Positions 1 to 8,908 of a DNA stretch of 64,000 nt are shown here, one piece after another. Both the position numbers and the translations under genes were made by a program. The stretch lies in the NCBI GenBank assembly GCA_041390305.1, contig JAWKQE010000018.1, positions 1 to 64,000 of the forward strand. Direction: 5' to 3'. The DNA comes from JACKCR01 sp041390305 (GTDB lineage Bacteria; Eisenbacteria; RBG-16-71-46; CAIMUX01). The notes beneath the pieces were generated by a model, which saw only the letters and a list, made by a program, of their open reading frames with translations, was not told where the DNA came from and searched no databases. The number at the start of each line of letters is the position of its first letter. Positions within the stretch are counted from its first letter, which is position 1.

Positions 1-937
1 CCGCATCCAGGACGGTGAGGAGACGGGTCGAACTGGTGTGGGCGACGACGATGGTGCTCTTGTCCGCGGAGATCCCCATCCGGGTGGGCGAGGCGGCGAG
101 CGGGAGTGAGTTGATGCTCCCGTTCGTCGCGTCGATGAAGAGGAATGCCTGCGCGGCGAAGTCGACGTGCGCGAGGATGGAGTCGCTCACGAACTCGAAT
201 CCGTACGTCCGGAACCCGACCGCCCCACTCTCGAAGTTGAACGAGAACTGGCCCTGGAAGTTCACGCCCGCGATCGTCCGCTCGACGGTTCCGCTCGGGA
301 GCGACAGGATCGAGACGGAGGCGTCCACTCCGTTCGCGACGGCGGCCAGAGTTCCGCTCGGGTTCACGGCGACGAAGCTCGGCTGGTCCCCGACCGGTAT
401 GACGGTCGTCTCACTGCCGGTGCCGAGATCGAGAATCGAGACCGCGTCCTCGAAGAGATCGGTGACGAGTGCGTAGGCACCGTCGGGCGTGATCGCGATC
501 GAACTGGGCGTGCCGCTCACTGCGATGGCCTGGTCGAACGTACCGTCCGCGTTCCACACCATCACGTTCTTGGATCCTCGCTCCGCGATCAGCACCTTCG
601 AACCGTCCGGCGAGAACACGGTGCCCGCGACATCGTCGCCTTCCGGATCCATGCCTGCTTCGATGAAGAGAGGCGCGATCGATCCACGCCCGGAGGAACC
701 GTTCGTGAGGTCGACGTGGAACATCTCCGGGGAGAGCGGAGCCAGGCTCAGGTCGACGACCGTCTGGAGCGGCGGAGGTGTGTTGCCGTCCGGATCGTCG
801 AGCTGGAGCCGAGAGAAGTCGACGAGATCGGCTCCGTGCGGGGCGGCAATTGCCGACGGTGCCGACGGAACCGTGGCCGCGAGCGCCAGGATGGAGAGGG
901 AGGCCAGAAAGGCGAGTGGACGGGAGCCGGAGTGCAT
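1..937 (-). CDS. Secreted YVTN-type beta-propeller protein (3' end outside window)
   Basis: The reading frame is open from an ATG at 937 down to the window edge, giving 312 codons without a stop, so the C-terminus is missing. The start is well supported: GAGGAGG lies 5-6 bases upstream. Residues 1 to about 32 form a signal peptide with a short basic stretch, a hydrophobic core and an AIAA end, so export is likely. The rest consists of repeated beta-propeller blades with motifs such as VFSPDGSKVLIAE, IAITPDGAYALV and VAVNPSGTLAAVAN, typical of YVTN/YncE/cytochrome-cd1-like seven-bladed propellers. Such proteins are often binding scaffolds; no catalytic residue is evident. The function beyond a secreted propeller is not known. 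Confidence 0.85.
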   Translation of the reverse strand, partial: MHSGSRPLAFLASLSILALAATVPSAPSAIAAPHGADLVDFSRLQLDDPDGNTPPPLQTVVDLSLAPLSPEMFHVDLTNGSSGRGSIAPLFIEAGMDPEGDDVAGTVFSPDGSKVLIAERGSKNVMVWNADGTFDQAIAVSGTPSSIAITPDGAYALVTDLFEDAVSILDLGTGSETTVIPVGDQPSFVAVNPSGTLAAVANGVDASVSILSLPSGTVERTIAGVNFQGQFSFNFESGAVGFRTYGFEFVSDSILAHVDFAAQAFLFIDATNGSINSLPLAASPTRMGISADKSTIVVAHTSSTRLLTVLDA

Positions 938-1011
938 GGGGACCTCCTCGAGTGGGATAGGCATCGATGTATACGGCCAGAAATGAGAATAGCGACTCCG
1001 GGTGGCCCGAG

Positions 1012-2340
1012 TCAGCTGTTCTCGGAGAGTGTGGCCGCCGCGGCCTCCCGCCGCCGCAGCTCCTTCGCGACGCGGAACCGCAGCCAGCCGAGCTGCCCCA
1101 TCGCGCCTAGAAACACGCTGGTCAGTCCGAAGTAGAGCCCCGGGGTCCGTCCCCAGACGATCCCGGCTCCAAGAACTACGGCCGAAACGGTGAGATAGAC
1201 CGCGATCGCTTCCGTGATCGCGCGTGTCTTCCGCGAGTCGACGAGGATGCCCTGGTAGAAGCTCTGGAAGAAGCCGTGTGCGGGCATGAGCAGGAAGATC
1301 CAGGCGGCGCCGCGTCCCAGCTCCACAAGAGGCAGCGGCAGGGCGGACACCGTCCCGAGCCAGAGGACGAGAAGCGGCGTCGCACAGATGACGAAGTAGA
1401 GGCTGGTGCCGATCACGGCCGCGCCCCGAGCGAAACGGCGCAGTGCGTGGATCGCGTCGGGTGCGTCGAGTGTGGCGACTACGACCTCGTTGAACGCCAT
1501 CCCCACGCCACGGAAGAGGAACGTGAATCCGTTGAGCACCGGCCAGGTGGCGAGCGAATCGAGCGCTCTCGGCATCCGGCTCATGCCTGCACTCCCCATC
1601 GGCAGGGCGATGAGCCCGATCAGCGAGGTGAGTGCGAGCGGTACGTAGAAGGAGAGGAAAGCGCGGAACGTCAGCGCGGGTGTGACCGGCTTCGCCTGTC
1701 GGAGTGGTCCCCTCAGAACGGGCCGGACCCAGAGTCCCGCGACGATGGCTTCCGCGGAGACGCCGAGAGCGACGGCGCTGGTGCCGACGACGATGCCGGG
1801 AACGTCCCAGAAGAGGCCGCCGAAGGTGAGGACGCTGGCGAGGCCGGCGAGCCGTACGAGAGTGCCGGCGCCGACCGCGCGGGAGCGGCCGAACCGGATG
1901 AGGACGCCCTGCTGGAACCTCCGGTACGCGATCGCGCCGGTCCATGGGGTCATGATGCCGAGTCCGAGACGGGCCGCCGGTTGGATCTCCGCCGGCGCTC
2001 CGATGATGCCGCCGACGACGAGGCCGAAGAGCGGAGTGAACGCGATCAGTGCATGCACGACGGTGAGAACGAGCGCCGCACCCCACATGTAACGACGGAC
2101 GACGAGATAGGACGGCCAGTCCCGGCAGAGTGCGGTGGATGCCGCGAGCAGCATGATGACGGGGGCCTCGATGATGAGGGCGAGCGGAAAGACGACTCCA
2201 CCGTAAGCCGCGAGACTGATCTGCGGCTCGGCGAGCCTGGCCATGACGGCGCTGACCGCGGGCAGCTCGAACCCCATCAGGAGCCAGCTGAACGCGAGGG
2301 GCCACCAGGTCTGGAAGATGCGGCGCGTTTCGAGCGACAT
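1012..2340 (-). CDS. MATE/MOP-superfamily-like multi-spanning membrane protein
   Basis: 442 residues, almost wholly hydrophobic, with about 12 predicted membrane segments and short charged loops; the C-terminus is a basic cytoplasmic tail. The general look (two similar halves, Pro and Gly in the first helices, a WWPLAFSWLLMG opening) fits the MATE/oligosaccharide-flippase (MOP) superfamily, including the bacterial relatives of the ANKH exporter. A substrate cannot be told from sequence. It ends 75 bp from the start of the propeller gene and is followed upstream by the phosphatase-superfamily gene on the same strand with a 42-bp gap, so co-transcription with 2383-3888 is plausible. The fold assignment is by overall resemblance only; there is no diagnostic motif. 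Confidence 0.65.
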   Translation of the reverse strand: MSLETRRIFQTWWPLAFSWLLMGFELPAVSAVMARLAEPQISLAAYGGVVFPLALIIEAPVIMLLAASTALCRDWPSYLVVRRYMWGAALVLTVVHALIAFTPLFGLVVGGIIGAPAEIQPAARLGLGIMTPWTGAIAYRRFQQGVLIRFGRSRAVGAGTLVRLAGLASVLTFGGLFWDVPGIVVGTSAVALGVSAEAIVAGLWVRPVLRGPLRQAKPVTPALTFRAFLSFYVPLALTSLIGLIALPMGSAGMSRMPRALDSLATWPVLNGFTFLFRGVGMAFNEVVVATLDAPDAIHALRRFARGAAVIGTSLYFVICATPLLVLWLGTVSALPLPLVELGRGAAWIFLLMPAHGFFQSFYQGILVDSRKTRAITEAIAVYLTVSAVVLGAGIVWGRTPGLYFGLTSVFLGAMGQLGWLRFRVAKELRRREAAAATLSENS

Positions 2341-2382
2341 AGGGAGCGCAGTCTATCACCCGGGCAAAGGGCGGAGGCGGGC

Positions 2383-3888
2383 TCAGTTCGTGTAGCCGAG
2401 GCTCCTCAGGAGGTCGCGTTCCTCTTGTGTGAGGACCGCCGCTCCGGCTTCGGTCTCCCGGGATCGCGAAAGGGAGACCATCGCCTTGAGCTCCTCCCTC
2501 AGGGTCACCACGTCATCGGGCCGTTCGGCCGCCAGGTCATGAGTCTCGCCGGGATCGGTCGCGAGGTCGAAGAGCATCGTCCTGCCTGTGTCGAGGTCGA
2601 GGATGAGCTTGAGGTCGCCTCGCCTCAAGGTGCGAAGGTGGGCCGACATGAGCTCCGAGTCGACTTCGGCGAACGCCGCTCCGAAGAGCGGGGCCGTCAG
2701 TCCCCGGTCGGTAGGGCCCTGGGTCCGATTCCAGGAACTCGGTTCCGCGGCCTCGTCGGCGGGACGCGATGCGTCGTTCGACTCCCCGCGGATCCGTCCG
2801 GCCCACGACTGTCCCTGTACGCCGTCCGACGGTTCCAGGCCGAGGAGATCGAGGATGGTTGGGTAGACGTGGATCGTCGAGGTCGGCTCGGCGATGACCT
2901 GGCCACCATGCTCGCCTCCGGGCAGTCGGATGATGAGCGGGACGCGCAGGAGTTCGTCGTAGAGCGTGTGGGCATGGCCGAGACGGCCGTGGTCGAGGAA
3001 CTCCTCTCCGTGGTCCGCGACGAACACGACCAGCGTCTCGTCGCCGACGCCGAGTTCGTCGAGTCCCTCGAGCAGACGACCGATGCCGGCGTCGGTAAAC
3101 GCGATCTCCTCGTCGTAGATCGCCTCCGCGAGCGCAATCTCCTCCGGTGTCAATGACTCCTGCTTCGCTTCGAGATCGTCGATCGAGATCTCGCCGGAGA
3201 GTCTTCCCGCCGACTCGGGAGCGAAACCGAACTCTTCATGGCGGACGTATTCGTAGTGCGGATCGAAGAGGTGGACGAGCGTGAAGAACGGTGCGGAGGA
3301 CGGCGACACGCGCTTGATGTAGTCGAGCGCGTCCGTGACCACGTTCTCCGTCGAGACGTATCTCGTGCTCCGGCCATAGCGGACCTTGAACTTGTCGACG
3401 CCCTGGAACATCTCGTAGTTCTTCGCCATGTAAATGTGGGAGACGAAGGATCCCGTCTGGTAGCCGTTTGCCTTCAGGCGCTCCGCCAGCGTCTCCACCG
3501 CCAGAGGGAGGATCCGGTCCGACTCGATCGCGGTGTGGCTGCTCGGGTAGAGCCCCGAGAGAAGGGTCGCTCCCGCCGGAAGCGTCCAGGGCGCGACGGA
3601 GTACGCGGTCTCGAATCGGATACCCGTGCTGGCGAGTTCATCGATGACCGGCGAGGTCGGGCGGTCGTAGCCGTAGCACCCGAGGTGATCCTTGCGGAGA
3701 GTGTCGACGACGATGAACAGCAGGTTGGGGTGCGGTTGCGTGGCCCCGACCGGGGACTCGGTCAGCGCCGGGCCTGCCCGAAGTGCCAGGCACAGGATCA
3801 CTGCACCGATCCAAAGGAGTCGGCGCCAGTGGAGCTTTGCTTTCCTTCGCTCGAAAGCCGATTCGTGGTGAGATCCGGCAGCGGTCAA
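2383..3888 (-). CDS. Alkaline-phosphatase-superfamily (sulfatase-fold) hydrolase or phosphotransferase
   Basis: 501 residues. There is an N-terminal hydrophobic segment (about 27-43) consistent with a signal peptide or anchor, then the classic fold start NLLFIVVDTLRKDHLGCYGY (metal-binding Asp). Later come the metal-site VVFVADHGEEFLDHG and GHAHTLYDELLRVPLI, which mark the sulfatase/phosphoglycerol-transferase branch. The nucleophile position reads APWTLPAGATLLSG, with Thr instead of the Cys or Ser that is converted to formylglycine in true sulfatases, and without the following Arg. A Thr nucleophile is known in phosphoethanolamine and phosphoglycerol transferases and phosphodiesterases of this superfamily, so sulfatase activity is doubtful. 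The C-terminus has the usual sulfatase subdomain (MLFDLATDPGETHDLA). Confidence 0.85.
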   Translation of the reverse strand: MTAAGSHHESAFERRKAKLHWRRLLWIGAVILCLALRAGPALTESPVGATQPHPNLLFIVVDTLRKDHLGCYGYDRPTSPVIDELASTGIRFETAYSVAPWTLPAGATLLSGLYPSSHTAIESDRILPLAVETLAERLKANGYQTGSFVSHIYMAKNYEMFQGVDKFKVRYGRSTRYVSTENVVTDALDYIKRVSPSSAPFFTLVHLFDPHYEYVRHEEFGFAPESAGRLSGEISIDDLEAKQESLTPEEIALAEAIYDEEIAFTDAGIGRLLEGLDELGVGDETLVVFVADHGEEFLDHGRLGHAHTLYDELLRVPLIIRLPGGEHGGQVIAEPTSTIHVYPTILDLLGLEPSDGVQGQSWAGRIRGESNDASRPADEAAEPSSWNRTQGPTDRGLTAPLFGAAFAEVDSELMSAHLRTLRRGDLKLILDLDTGRTMLFDLATDPGETHDLAAERPDDVVTLREELKAMVSLSRSRETEAGAAVLTQEERDLLRSLGYTN

Positions 3889-4030
3889 GAGTCGTCTCCC
3901 TCGCGGCTTCGGAAATATACCAGATCCCTCCCTCCTTCCGTTCCCCTCGGCGCTTCGCTAGTCTCGCGCCATTCCGTCGATCCGGCCGCGCGTGGCGCAA
4001 CGGCCGGTCAGTGCAAGGAGGTTTCGTCCC

Positions 4031-5605
4031 ATGGTCACGCTCGAAAGCTACATCTCCGGATCCTGGTACCGCGCATCCTCCGGGTTCCGGCCTCTCCTCG
4101 ATCCATCGACGGAAGCGGAGATCGCCCAGGCGTCGAGTGAGGGCGCGGACATGAACGCCGCCTGCAGGTTCGCCCGTGACGTGGGAGGTCCCGCACTCCG
4201 TGGGCTCGGGCTCGCCGAGCGGGGGGCGATCCTCTCCGCCATGTCGAAGGCGCTCGTCGAGGTCCGTGAGGAGCTGCTCGACCTCTCCGTCGAGTCCACC
4301 GGTGTCACCCGGCGGGACGCGAAGTTCGACATCGACGGGGCGACCGGGACGCTCGCGTTCTACGCCCACCTCGCGAAGGGACTGGGCGACGCCCGCTTCC
4401 TCCACGATGGTGCCGGCGACGCGCTCGGGCGGTCGGCCCGTTTCTATGGGCAGCACGTCTTCGTGCCGCGCCACGGCGTCGCCGTCCTGATCGACGCGTT
4501 CAACTTCCCGGCCTGGGGGTTCGCGGAGAAGCTCGCCTGCGCGTTCCTCGCCGGAATGCCCGTCCTCATCAAGCCCGCGACGAGCACGGCGTGGGTAACG
4601 GAGCGCTGCGTTCGGATCCTCGTCGACGCCGGGATCGTCCCCGCCGGAACGCTCTCGTTCATCGCGGGCTCCGCAGGCGATCTCCTGTCTCACCTCGGTC
4701 CGCAGGACGTGCTCGCATTCACCGGTTCCGCGGCGACGGGGCTCGAGCTCAAGAGCCATGAGCGGATCCTCGCCGAAGGGGTGCGGGTCAACATCGAGGC
4801 GGACAGCCTCAACGCCGCCGTTCTCGCGCCCGACGTCGTCGCCGGATCCGACGTCTACTCGCTCTTCTTCCGCGAGGTCGTGAGGGAGATGACGCAGAAG
4901 TCGGGCCAGAAATGCACGGCGGTTCGGCGCATCCTCGTGCCCGAGGGCCGCATGGAAGAGATCCGGGACGAACTCGCTTCCCGGCTGGGGGACGTCGTCG
5001 TCGGGAACCCTCGTGACGAGTCCGTCACGATGGGACCGCTCACGACCGCGGATCAACTCGCGGACACCCTCGAAGGGATCGCGCTCATGGCAGCGTCGGG
5101 CGCCGAAGTCGTTCGGGGCGGGGCGGCACGCGTGGACGGGCGCGGCGCTCCGGAAGGGAAGGGCTACTACGTCGACGCCACGCTGCTCGCGGTGTCGTCC
5201 GCGGAGCAGGTTCCGGCCGTCCACAGTCGGGAGATCTTCGGGCCGGTCGCGACGCTCGTGCCCTACGACGGGGATGCCGAAACCGCGGCCCGCATCATCG
5301 CGCTTGGTCAGGGAAGCCTCGTGACCTCGGTCTACTCCGACGACGAAGACTGGGTCGGAAGTCTCCTCCCGACAACCGCGGCCTGGAACGGGCGCCTCTA
5401 CCTCGCTTCGAAGAAGATGGCCGAGCAGGCCCCGGGATCCGGACTCGTCTTGCCGCTCTCCAAGCACGGAGGCCCTGGTCGCGCGGGCGGGGGAGAGGAG
5501 CTCGGCGGCCTGCGCGGCGTTCAGCTCTACATGAACCGCGTGGCCCTTCAGGGAAGCAAGACCATGATCGACCGGTTGGTTGGAAAGCCATCGGAGGACT
5601 CCTGA
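4031..5605 (+). CDS. PaaZ/BoxD-type aldehyde dehydrogenase
   Basis: 524 residues from the ATG at 4031, chosen because AAGGAGGT sits 8 bases upstream; an in-frame ATG 39 bases earlier lacks such a site. It is an NAD(P)-dependent aldehyde dehydrogenase: cofactor-site residues PRHGVAVLIDAFNFPAWGFA and LIKPATSTAW, and the catalytic Cys in KSGQKCTAVRRILVP. The family Glu region reads VNIEADSLNAAVLAPD, as in the subgroup that includes the PaaZ dehydrogenase domain and BoxD (3,4-dehydroadipyl-CoA semialdehyde dehydrogenase). Those act on CoA-thioester semialdehydes in aerobic phenylacetate or benzoate degradation. No other pathway gene lies nearby, so the substrate is uncertain. It diverges from the phosphatase-superfamily gene across a 142-bp region that must hold both promoters. 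Confidence 0.85.
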   Translation: MVTLESYISGSWYRASSGFRPLLDPSTEAEIAQASSEGADMNAACRFARDVGGPALRGLGLAERGAILSAMSKALVEVREELLDLSVESTGVTRRDAKFDIDGATGTLAFYAHLAKGLGDARFLHDGAGDALGRSARFYGQHVFVPRHGVAVLIDAFNFPAWGFAEKLACAFLAGMPVLIKPATSTAWVTERCVRILVDAGIVPAGTLSFIAGSAGDLLSHLGPQDVLAFTGSAATGLELKSHERILAEGVRVNIEADSLNAAVLAPDVVAGSDVYSLFFREVVREMTQKSGQKCTAVRRILVPEGRMEEIRDELASRLGDVVVGNPRDESVTMGPLTTADQLADTLEGIALMAASGAEVVRGGAARVDGRGAPEGKGYYVDATLLAVSSAEQVPAVHSREIFGPVATLVPYDGDAETAARIIALGQGSLVTSVYSDDEDWVGSLLPTTAAWNGRLYLASKKMAEQAPGSGLVLPLSKHGGPGRAGGGEELGGLRGVQLYMNRVALQGSKTMIDRLVGKPSEDS

Positions 5606-5923
5606 CGAGTCGCGTGTGTTCCGTCCTCACGCGGAACTCCCGAGCGAAGCGGGCGCACGACGCTCCGCTCGCGACAAAATCTCTCAGTACGATCGTTCCG
5701 TGCGAACGCGCCAAGTCGTTCAGAATCGCCGACTAGTTGATGCGTGAGGCTTCGTGAGGCACGGACCGACGTCCTGCCAAATATTCATCACTTGCACCAA
5801 GAGCCGATCTGGTAGACACATATGCAGGGGCCACAGGGAAGGTTGCCCCTCGAGCGGACCCGACGTGACATCACATCCCATCGGACGAACGCGCTCCGCG
5901 CTCTGCAGAGGAGGCAGGACACC
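5606..5923. other. Intergenic region of 318 bp
   Basis: No coding region or clear RNA structure was recognised. The only supported element is AGAGGAGG at 5907-5914, the ribosome-binding site for the next gene. The promoter of that gene presumably lies here. Confidence 0.5.
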
Positions 5924-6295
5924 ATGGCCACCTTCGACCGCGTCAGATTCGAGATCGACCTCCTATCCATGACCGACTCCGAGCTCCTGCAGCTCGAGAG
6001 CGATCTGGACGATCTTCGGCCGTTCCAACCTCGGGACGCGGTGCAGTACGGGATGGTGATGGCGGAACTCCAGCGTCGGACCGGTGGCGCGGTCGAGACC
6101 ATGCCGGTTCCGGATGAGCTCGAGGAAGTGGACGACAACGAAGTGCAGGCTGCCCTCGCAGCCGCGGTCGCCTTCTATCTCCAGAAGACGAACACGACAG
6201 AACTCCGACTTACCGACGAGGCTCTCCCGAACCACTGGCTCGAGGTCCACCGCGAGGCGGATGCGTGGGTCTTTCGGGTTCGCGAGGAAGAGTAG
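5924..6295 (+). CDS. Small acidic conserved-looking protein of unknown function
   Basis: 123 residues. The ATG at 5924 is preceded by AGAGGAGG with a spacing of 9, better than the in-frame ATG about 100 bases upstream. The first half is predicted helical and acidic (DSELLQLESDLDDLRPF, DELEEVDDNEVQAALAAAVAFYLQ). The last 40 residues look like a small beta element (TELRLTDEALPNHWLEVHRE, then AWVFRVREEE). No signal peptide, membrane segment or metal motif is visible. I do not recognise the family. It stands alone, 318 bp after the aldehyde dehydrogenase and convergent with msrB. Codon use matches the neighbours, so it is likely a real cytosolic gene. Confidence 0.7.
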   Translation: MATFDRVRFEIDLLSMTDSELLQLESDLDDLRPFQPRDAVQYGMVMAELQRRTGGAVETMPVPDELEEVDDNEVQAALAAAVAFYLQKTNTTELRLTDEALPNHWLEVHREADAWVFRVREEE

Positions 6296-6353
6296 GTAGA
6301 GGCGGAATCAGGCGGCACGCCGGGCGCGGGTCGCCCGTCTCATCGGCCCCATG

Positions 6354-6435
6354 CGCTCACCGGCCGTGTGCCCTGCCGGGGACAAAGCTCTCCCCGGCCG
6401 TCCGCCCTGCTCGGTCCAGTACGCTCACCGGCCGT
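6354..6435. repeat. Pair of 14-bp direct repeats between convergent genes
   Basis: CGCTCACCGGCCGT occurs at 6354-6367 and again at 6422-6435 (period 68 bp). A partial third copy (CCCCGGCCGTCC) lies between them. The repeats sit in the 168-bp space between the convergent 5924-6295 and msrB genes; a role is unknown. Confidence 0.5.
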
Positions 6436-6463
6436 CCACGTCTACATGGCCGAGAGACTGGTC

Positions 6464-6871
6464 TTACTTCTGCCCGTCCCGACGTAGATCGAGGGCGGCC
6501 GAGTTGATGCAGAACCGCTTCCCTTCCTCGGTCGGTCCGTCGTCGAAGACGTGACCGAGGTGGGCGTCGCAGACGGCGCAACGCACCTCGACCCGACGCA
6601 TGGCGATGCTGTCGTCGAACTCGAAACGAAGGTTCTCCGGCTTCTCGGGTGACGTGAAACTGGGCCAGCCCGATCCCGAGTCGTACTTCGTCTGGGAGCT
6701 GAAGAGGGGGGCGTCGCAACAGACGCAGTGGTACATCCCCGTTTCCTTGCAGTCGTAGTACTTCCCGGTGAATGCGCGCTCTGTGCCGCCGCGACGCGCG
6801 ATCTCGAACTGCTCGGGCGTGAGTTTCTCCCGCCACTGGTCTTCCGTGAGCCGCACCTTCTTCTGAGTCAC
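6464..6871 (-). CDS. msrB: Peptide methionine-(R)-S-oxide reductase MsrB
   Basis: 135 residues from a GTG at 6871 preceded by GGGAGG at 5-base spacing; an ATG 69 bases further upstream is in frame but poorly supported. MsrB reduces the R-epimer of methionine sulfoxide in oxidised proteins, using thioredoxin. The sequence shows the complete family signature: TGKYYDCKETGMYHCVCCDA and RCAVCDAHLGHVF with the two CxxC pairs of the structural zinc site, the SGSGWPSF substrate loop, and the catalytic Cys in RFCINSAALDL. No export signal is present, so it is a cytoplasmic repair enzyme. It is followed (upstream on the same strand) by the AcuI-type reductase gene, 171 bp away. Confidence 0.97.
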   Translation of the reverse strand: MTQKKVRLTEDQWREKLTPEQFEIARRGGTERAFTGKYYDCKETGMYHCVCCDAPLFSSQTKYDSGSGWPSFTSPEKPENLRFEFDDSIAMRRVEVRCAVCDAHLGHVFDDGPTEEGKRFCINSAALDLRRDGQK

Positions 6872-7042
6872 AAAGCCTCCCAGTCGGGACCAGGGTCCGC
6901 GCGGCGCCGGGTCGTCGCGACCCGAGCTGCGTCCCCGCATGCCGGCAGATACCCCCCGATCGGACGCGTGGGACAGTTCCCGGTTTCGCCCGCGTCGAGG
7001 GCGGCATGCAGAAAGAGCCTACCCCGGATCGTGGGGTCGGGG

Positions 7043-8035
7043 CTACTCGACCTCGACGACGATCCGCCCCCGGACCTGCCCGCTCGTGATCCGTTCGGCC
7101 ACGGTGGGGACGTCACGGAACGGGACCGTCTCGGTCCAGGACTGGATCCGGTCGACCGGGAGGTCGAGCGCGAGCCGGTTCCAGGCGGCCTGCCGCCGTA
7201 GCGGGGGGCAGTAGTTCGAGTCGATTCCGAGGAGTGCGACACCCCGGAGAATGAGAGGGAAGACGGTTGTCGGGAGCCCGAACCCGCCCGCGTTGCCGCA
7301 GACGGAGATCGCGCCCGCCCGCTTCATCTGTGCGGCGAGCGTCGCGAGCGTGCGGCCGCCGACCGTATCGACCGCTCCGGCCCACTTGTCCGACTCGAGC
7401 GGTTTGGCATCCCGGTCGAGGTCCTCGCGGGTGAGGAAGTCGGAAGCCCCGAGGAACCTCAGGTAGTCGTGATTCTGCGCGCGTCCCGTTGCCGCCACGA
7501 CTTCGTATCCGGCGTGGGCCAGGAGGGCCACCGCGACGGAGCCGACCCCGCCGCTCGCGCCGGTGACGACCACGGGCCCATCGCTCGGGCGGATTCCGCG
7601 TTCCTCGATCGCGAAGACGGCCAGCATGGCGGTGAACCCCGCGGTTCCGAGCGCCATTGCCGTCGCGGGATTCCAGCCGCGCGGGATCGCCGTCAGAAGG
7701 GAACTCTCCAGCCGAGCGAAGCGCGAGTATCCGCCGAACCGTTCCTCTCCCAAGCCCCAACCGGTCGCGAGAACGCCGTCGCCCGGCTTCCAGGCGTCCG
7801 AGGTCGATTCCTCGACCACGCCGGCGAGATCGATTCCGGCGATCATGGGGAGACTCCGCGCGATCTTGCCCTTGCCGGTCACGGCGAGGCCGTCCTTGTA
7901 GTTGACGCTGGAATGCGTCACGCGGACGAGCACGTCTCCATCCGGCAGGTCACTCGCCGTCAGATCCTCGAAGCCTGCCCGGATCGAGCCGGCTTCGTCC
8001 TTCCGGAGGACGAGGGCGGGGAACGTGGCGGTCAT
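7043..8035 (-). CDS. acuI: Acrylyl-CoA reductase / YhdH-YhfP family quinone oxidoreductase
   Basis: 330 residues, the full length of the YhdH/AcuI branch of medium-chain dehydrogenases. Residues 1-125 form the GroES-like catalytic domain, with SSVNYKDGLAVTGKGKI and the family motif MIAGIDLAGVV. The Rossmann part carries VVVTGASGGVGSVAVALLAH for NADPH binding, then DFLTRED and AVDTVGG. There is no structural zinc loop, as expected. AcuI reduces acryloyl-CoA to propionyl-CoA in 3-hydroxypropionate or DMSP metabolism and may protect against toxic acryloyl-CoA; whether this copy does so cannot be told. The esterase gene lies 24 bp upstream on the same strand, so the two are probably co-transcribed. 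Confidence 0.9.
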   Translation of the reverse strand: MTATFPALVLRKDEAGSIRAGFEDLTASDLPDGDVLVRVTHSSVNYKDGLAVTGKGKIARSLPMIAGIDLAGVVEESTSDAWKPGDGVLATGWGLGEERFGGYSRFARLESSLLTAIPRGWNPATAMALGTAGFTAMLAVFAIEERGIRPSDGPVVVTGASGGVGSVAVALLAHAGYEVVAATGRAQNHDYLRFLGASDFLTREDLDRDAKPLESDKWAGAVDTVGGRTLATLAAQMKRAGAISVCGNAGGFGLPTTVFPLILRGVALLGIDSNYCPPLRRQAAWNRLALDLPVDRIQSWTETVPFRDVPTVAERITSGQVRGRIVVEVE

Positions 8036-8059
8036 CGCAGCGTCCTTTGCTAGAGAGAC

Positions 8060-8806
8060 TCACTGGTTCTCGACGACTGGGCCGAGGTGATAGCGAACCT
8101 GCCGCTTCCACCACTCCCACTCGTGCGCGACGTCGTAGCCCCAGAGGTCGACCTGGTTGCTGATTCCCTTCGTGGTGAGGAGTGCACCGAGACGCTCGGT
8201 GTCCTCGATGTTGCCATCCTCCCACTTCCCGCGACCGCACACGAGCACGAGGTGCGTGTTCTTCCGGATCCGCTCCAGCTGCTCGCCGTCGAGGTTGGGT
8301 ACGTAGGCGATCGGGTTCGCCCGGTAGATGCCGTCGCTGTTGAAGCCGTCCGTCATCCACGTGATGTCGTAGCGGCCGCTGAGGCAGAGCGCCCAGCGGA
8401 TGGCCTCGGGGACCTTGAGGGCGAAGTTGGCGGCGTAGAATGCGCCCATACTCGTCCCGGTCGCGCCGATGGCGATGTCCGGAGTCCGGCAGTCCTCGCG
8501 GATGTACGGGATGAGTTCGTCGCGAACGAACTTCTCGTAGGCCTCGTGCCGTTCGACCCGCCAGTTCGGATCGGAGTCCTTGCGGGTCCACGCCTCGGCG
8601 ACGTTGCTCTCCACGCAGTACACCTTCAGCTTCGCCGCTTCGATCCAGTCGGACATGGCGTCGATCATGCCGTGGGCTTCCCACTCGTGCGCCATGCCGG
8701 CGGCGGACGGAAAGACGAGGAGAGGCAGACCGAAGGTACCGTACTTCCAGAGATGGACCCGGCGACCCATCGGTTCGCTCGGGAGCATGACGTGTTCACG
8801 ATGCAT
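8060..8806 (-). CDS. Alpha/beta-hydrolase putative esterase
   Basis: 248 residues, cytoplasmic (no signal peptide). The nucleophile elbow is GATGTSMGAFYAANFAL (GTSMG), and the likely catalytic His lies near the C-terminus in YDVAHEWEWW. The N-terminal strand GLPLLVFPSAAGMAHEWE contains a long loop before the first helix. This matches the 'putative esterase' family (related to esterase D and Fes), which is often annotated as an alpha/beta hydrolase-fold esterase of about 240 residues; the natural substrate is unknown. AGGGGATCCCAA just before the ATG provides a modest ribosome-binding site. It lies 24 bp upstream of the AcuI gene and 102 bp downstream of the kinase operon end. Confidence 0.85.
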   Translation of the reverse strand: MHREHVMLPSEPMGRRVHLWKYGTFGLPLLVFPSAAGMAHEWEAHGMIDAMSDWIEAAKLKVYCVESNVAEAWTRKDSDPNWRVERHEAYEKFVRDELIPYIREDCRTPDIAIGATGTSMGAFYAANFALKVPEAIRWALCLSGRYDITWMTDGFNSDGIYRANPIAYVPNLDGEQLERIRKNTHLVLVCGRGKWEDGNIEDTERLGALLTTKGISNQVDLWGYDVAHEWEWWKRQVRYHLGPVVENQ

Positions 8807-8908
8807 TTGGGATCCCCTTTCGAGACGCCCGAGTATACGAGCCTGGGTGGGGCAGGTGTCCAGCCCCGACTCCGCTCTGGTCGTTTGGGGATGTCGGGTG
8901 TCGCCTGC

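Noticed and set aside
1276..3156. Long plus-strand frame opposite the exporter and phosphatase genes
   Set aside because: Charged low-complexity translation, and it spans two well-supported minus-strand genes.
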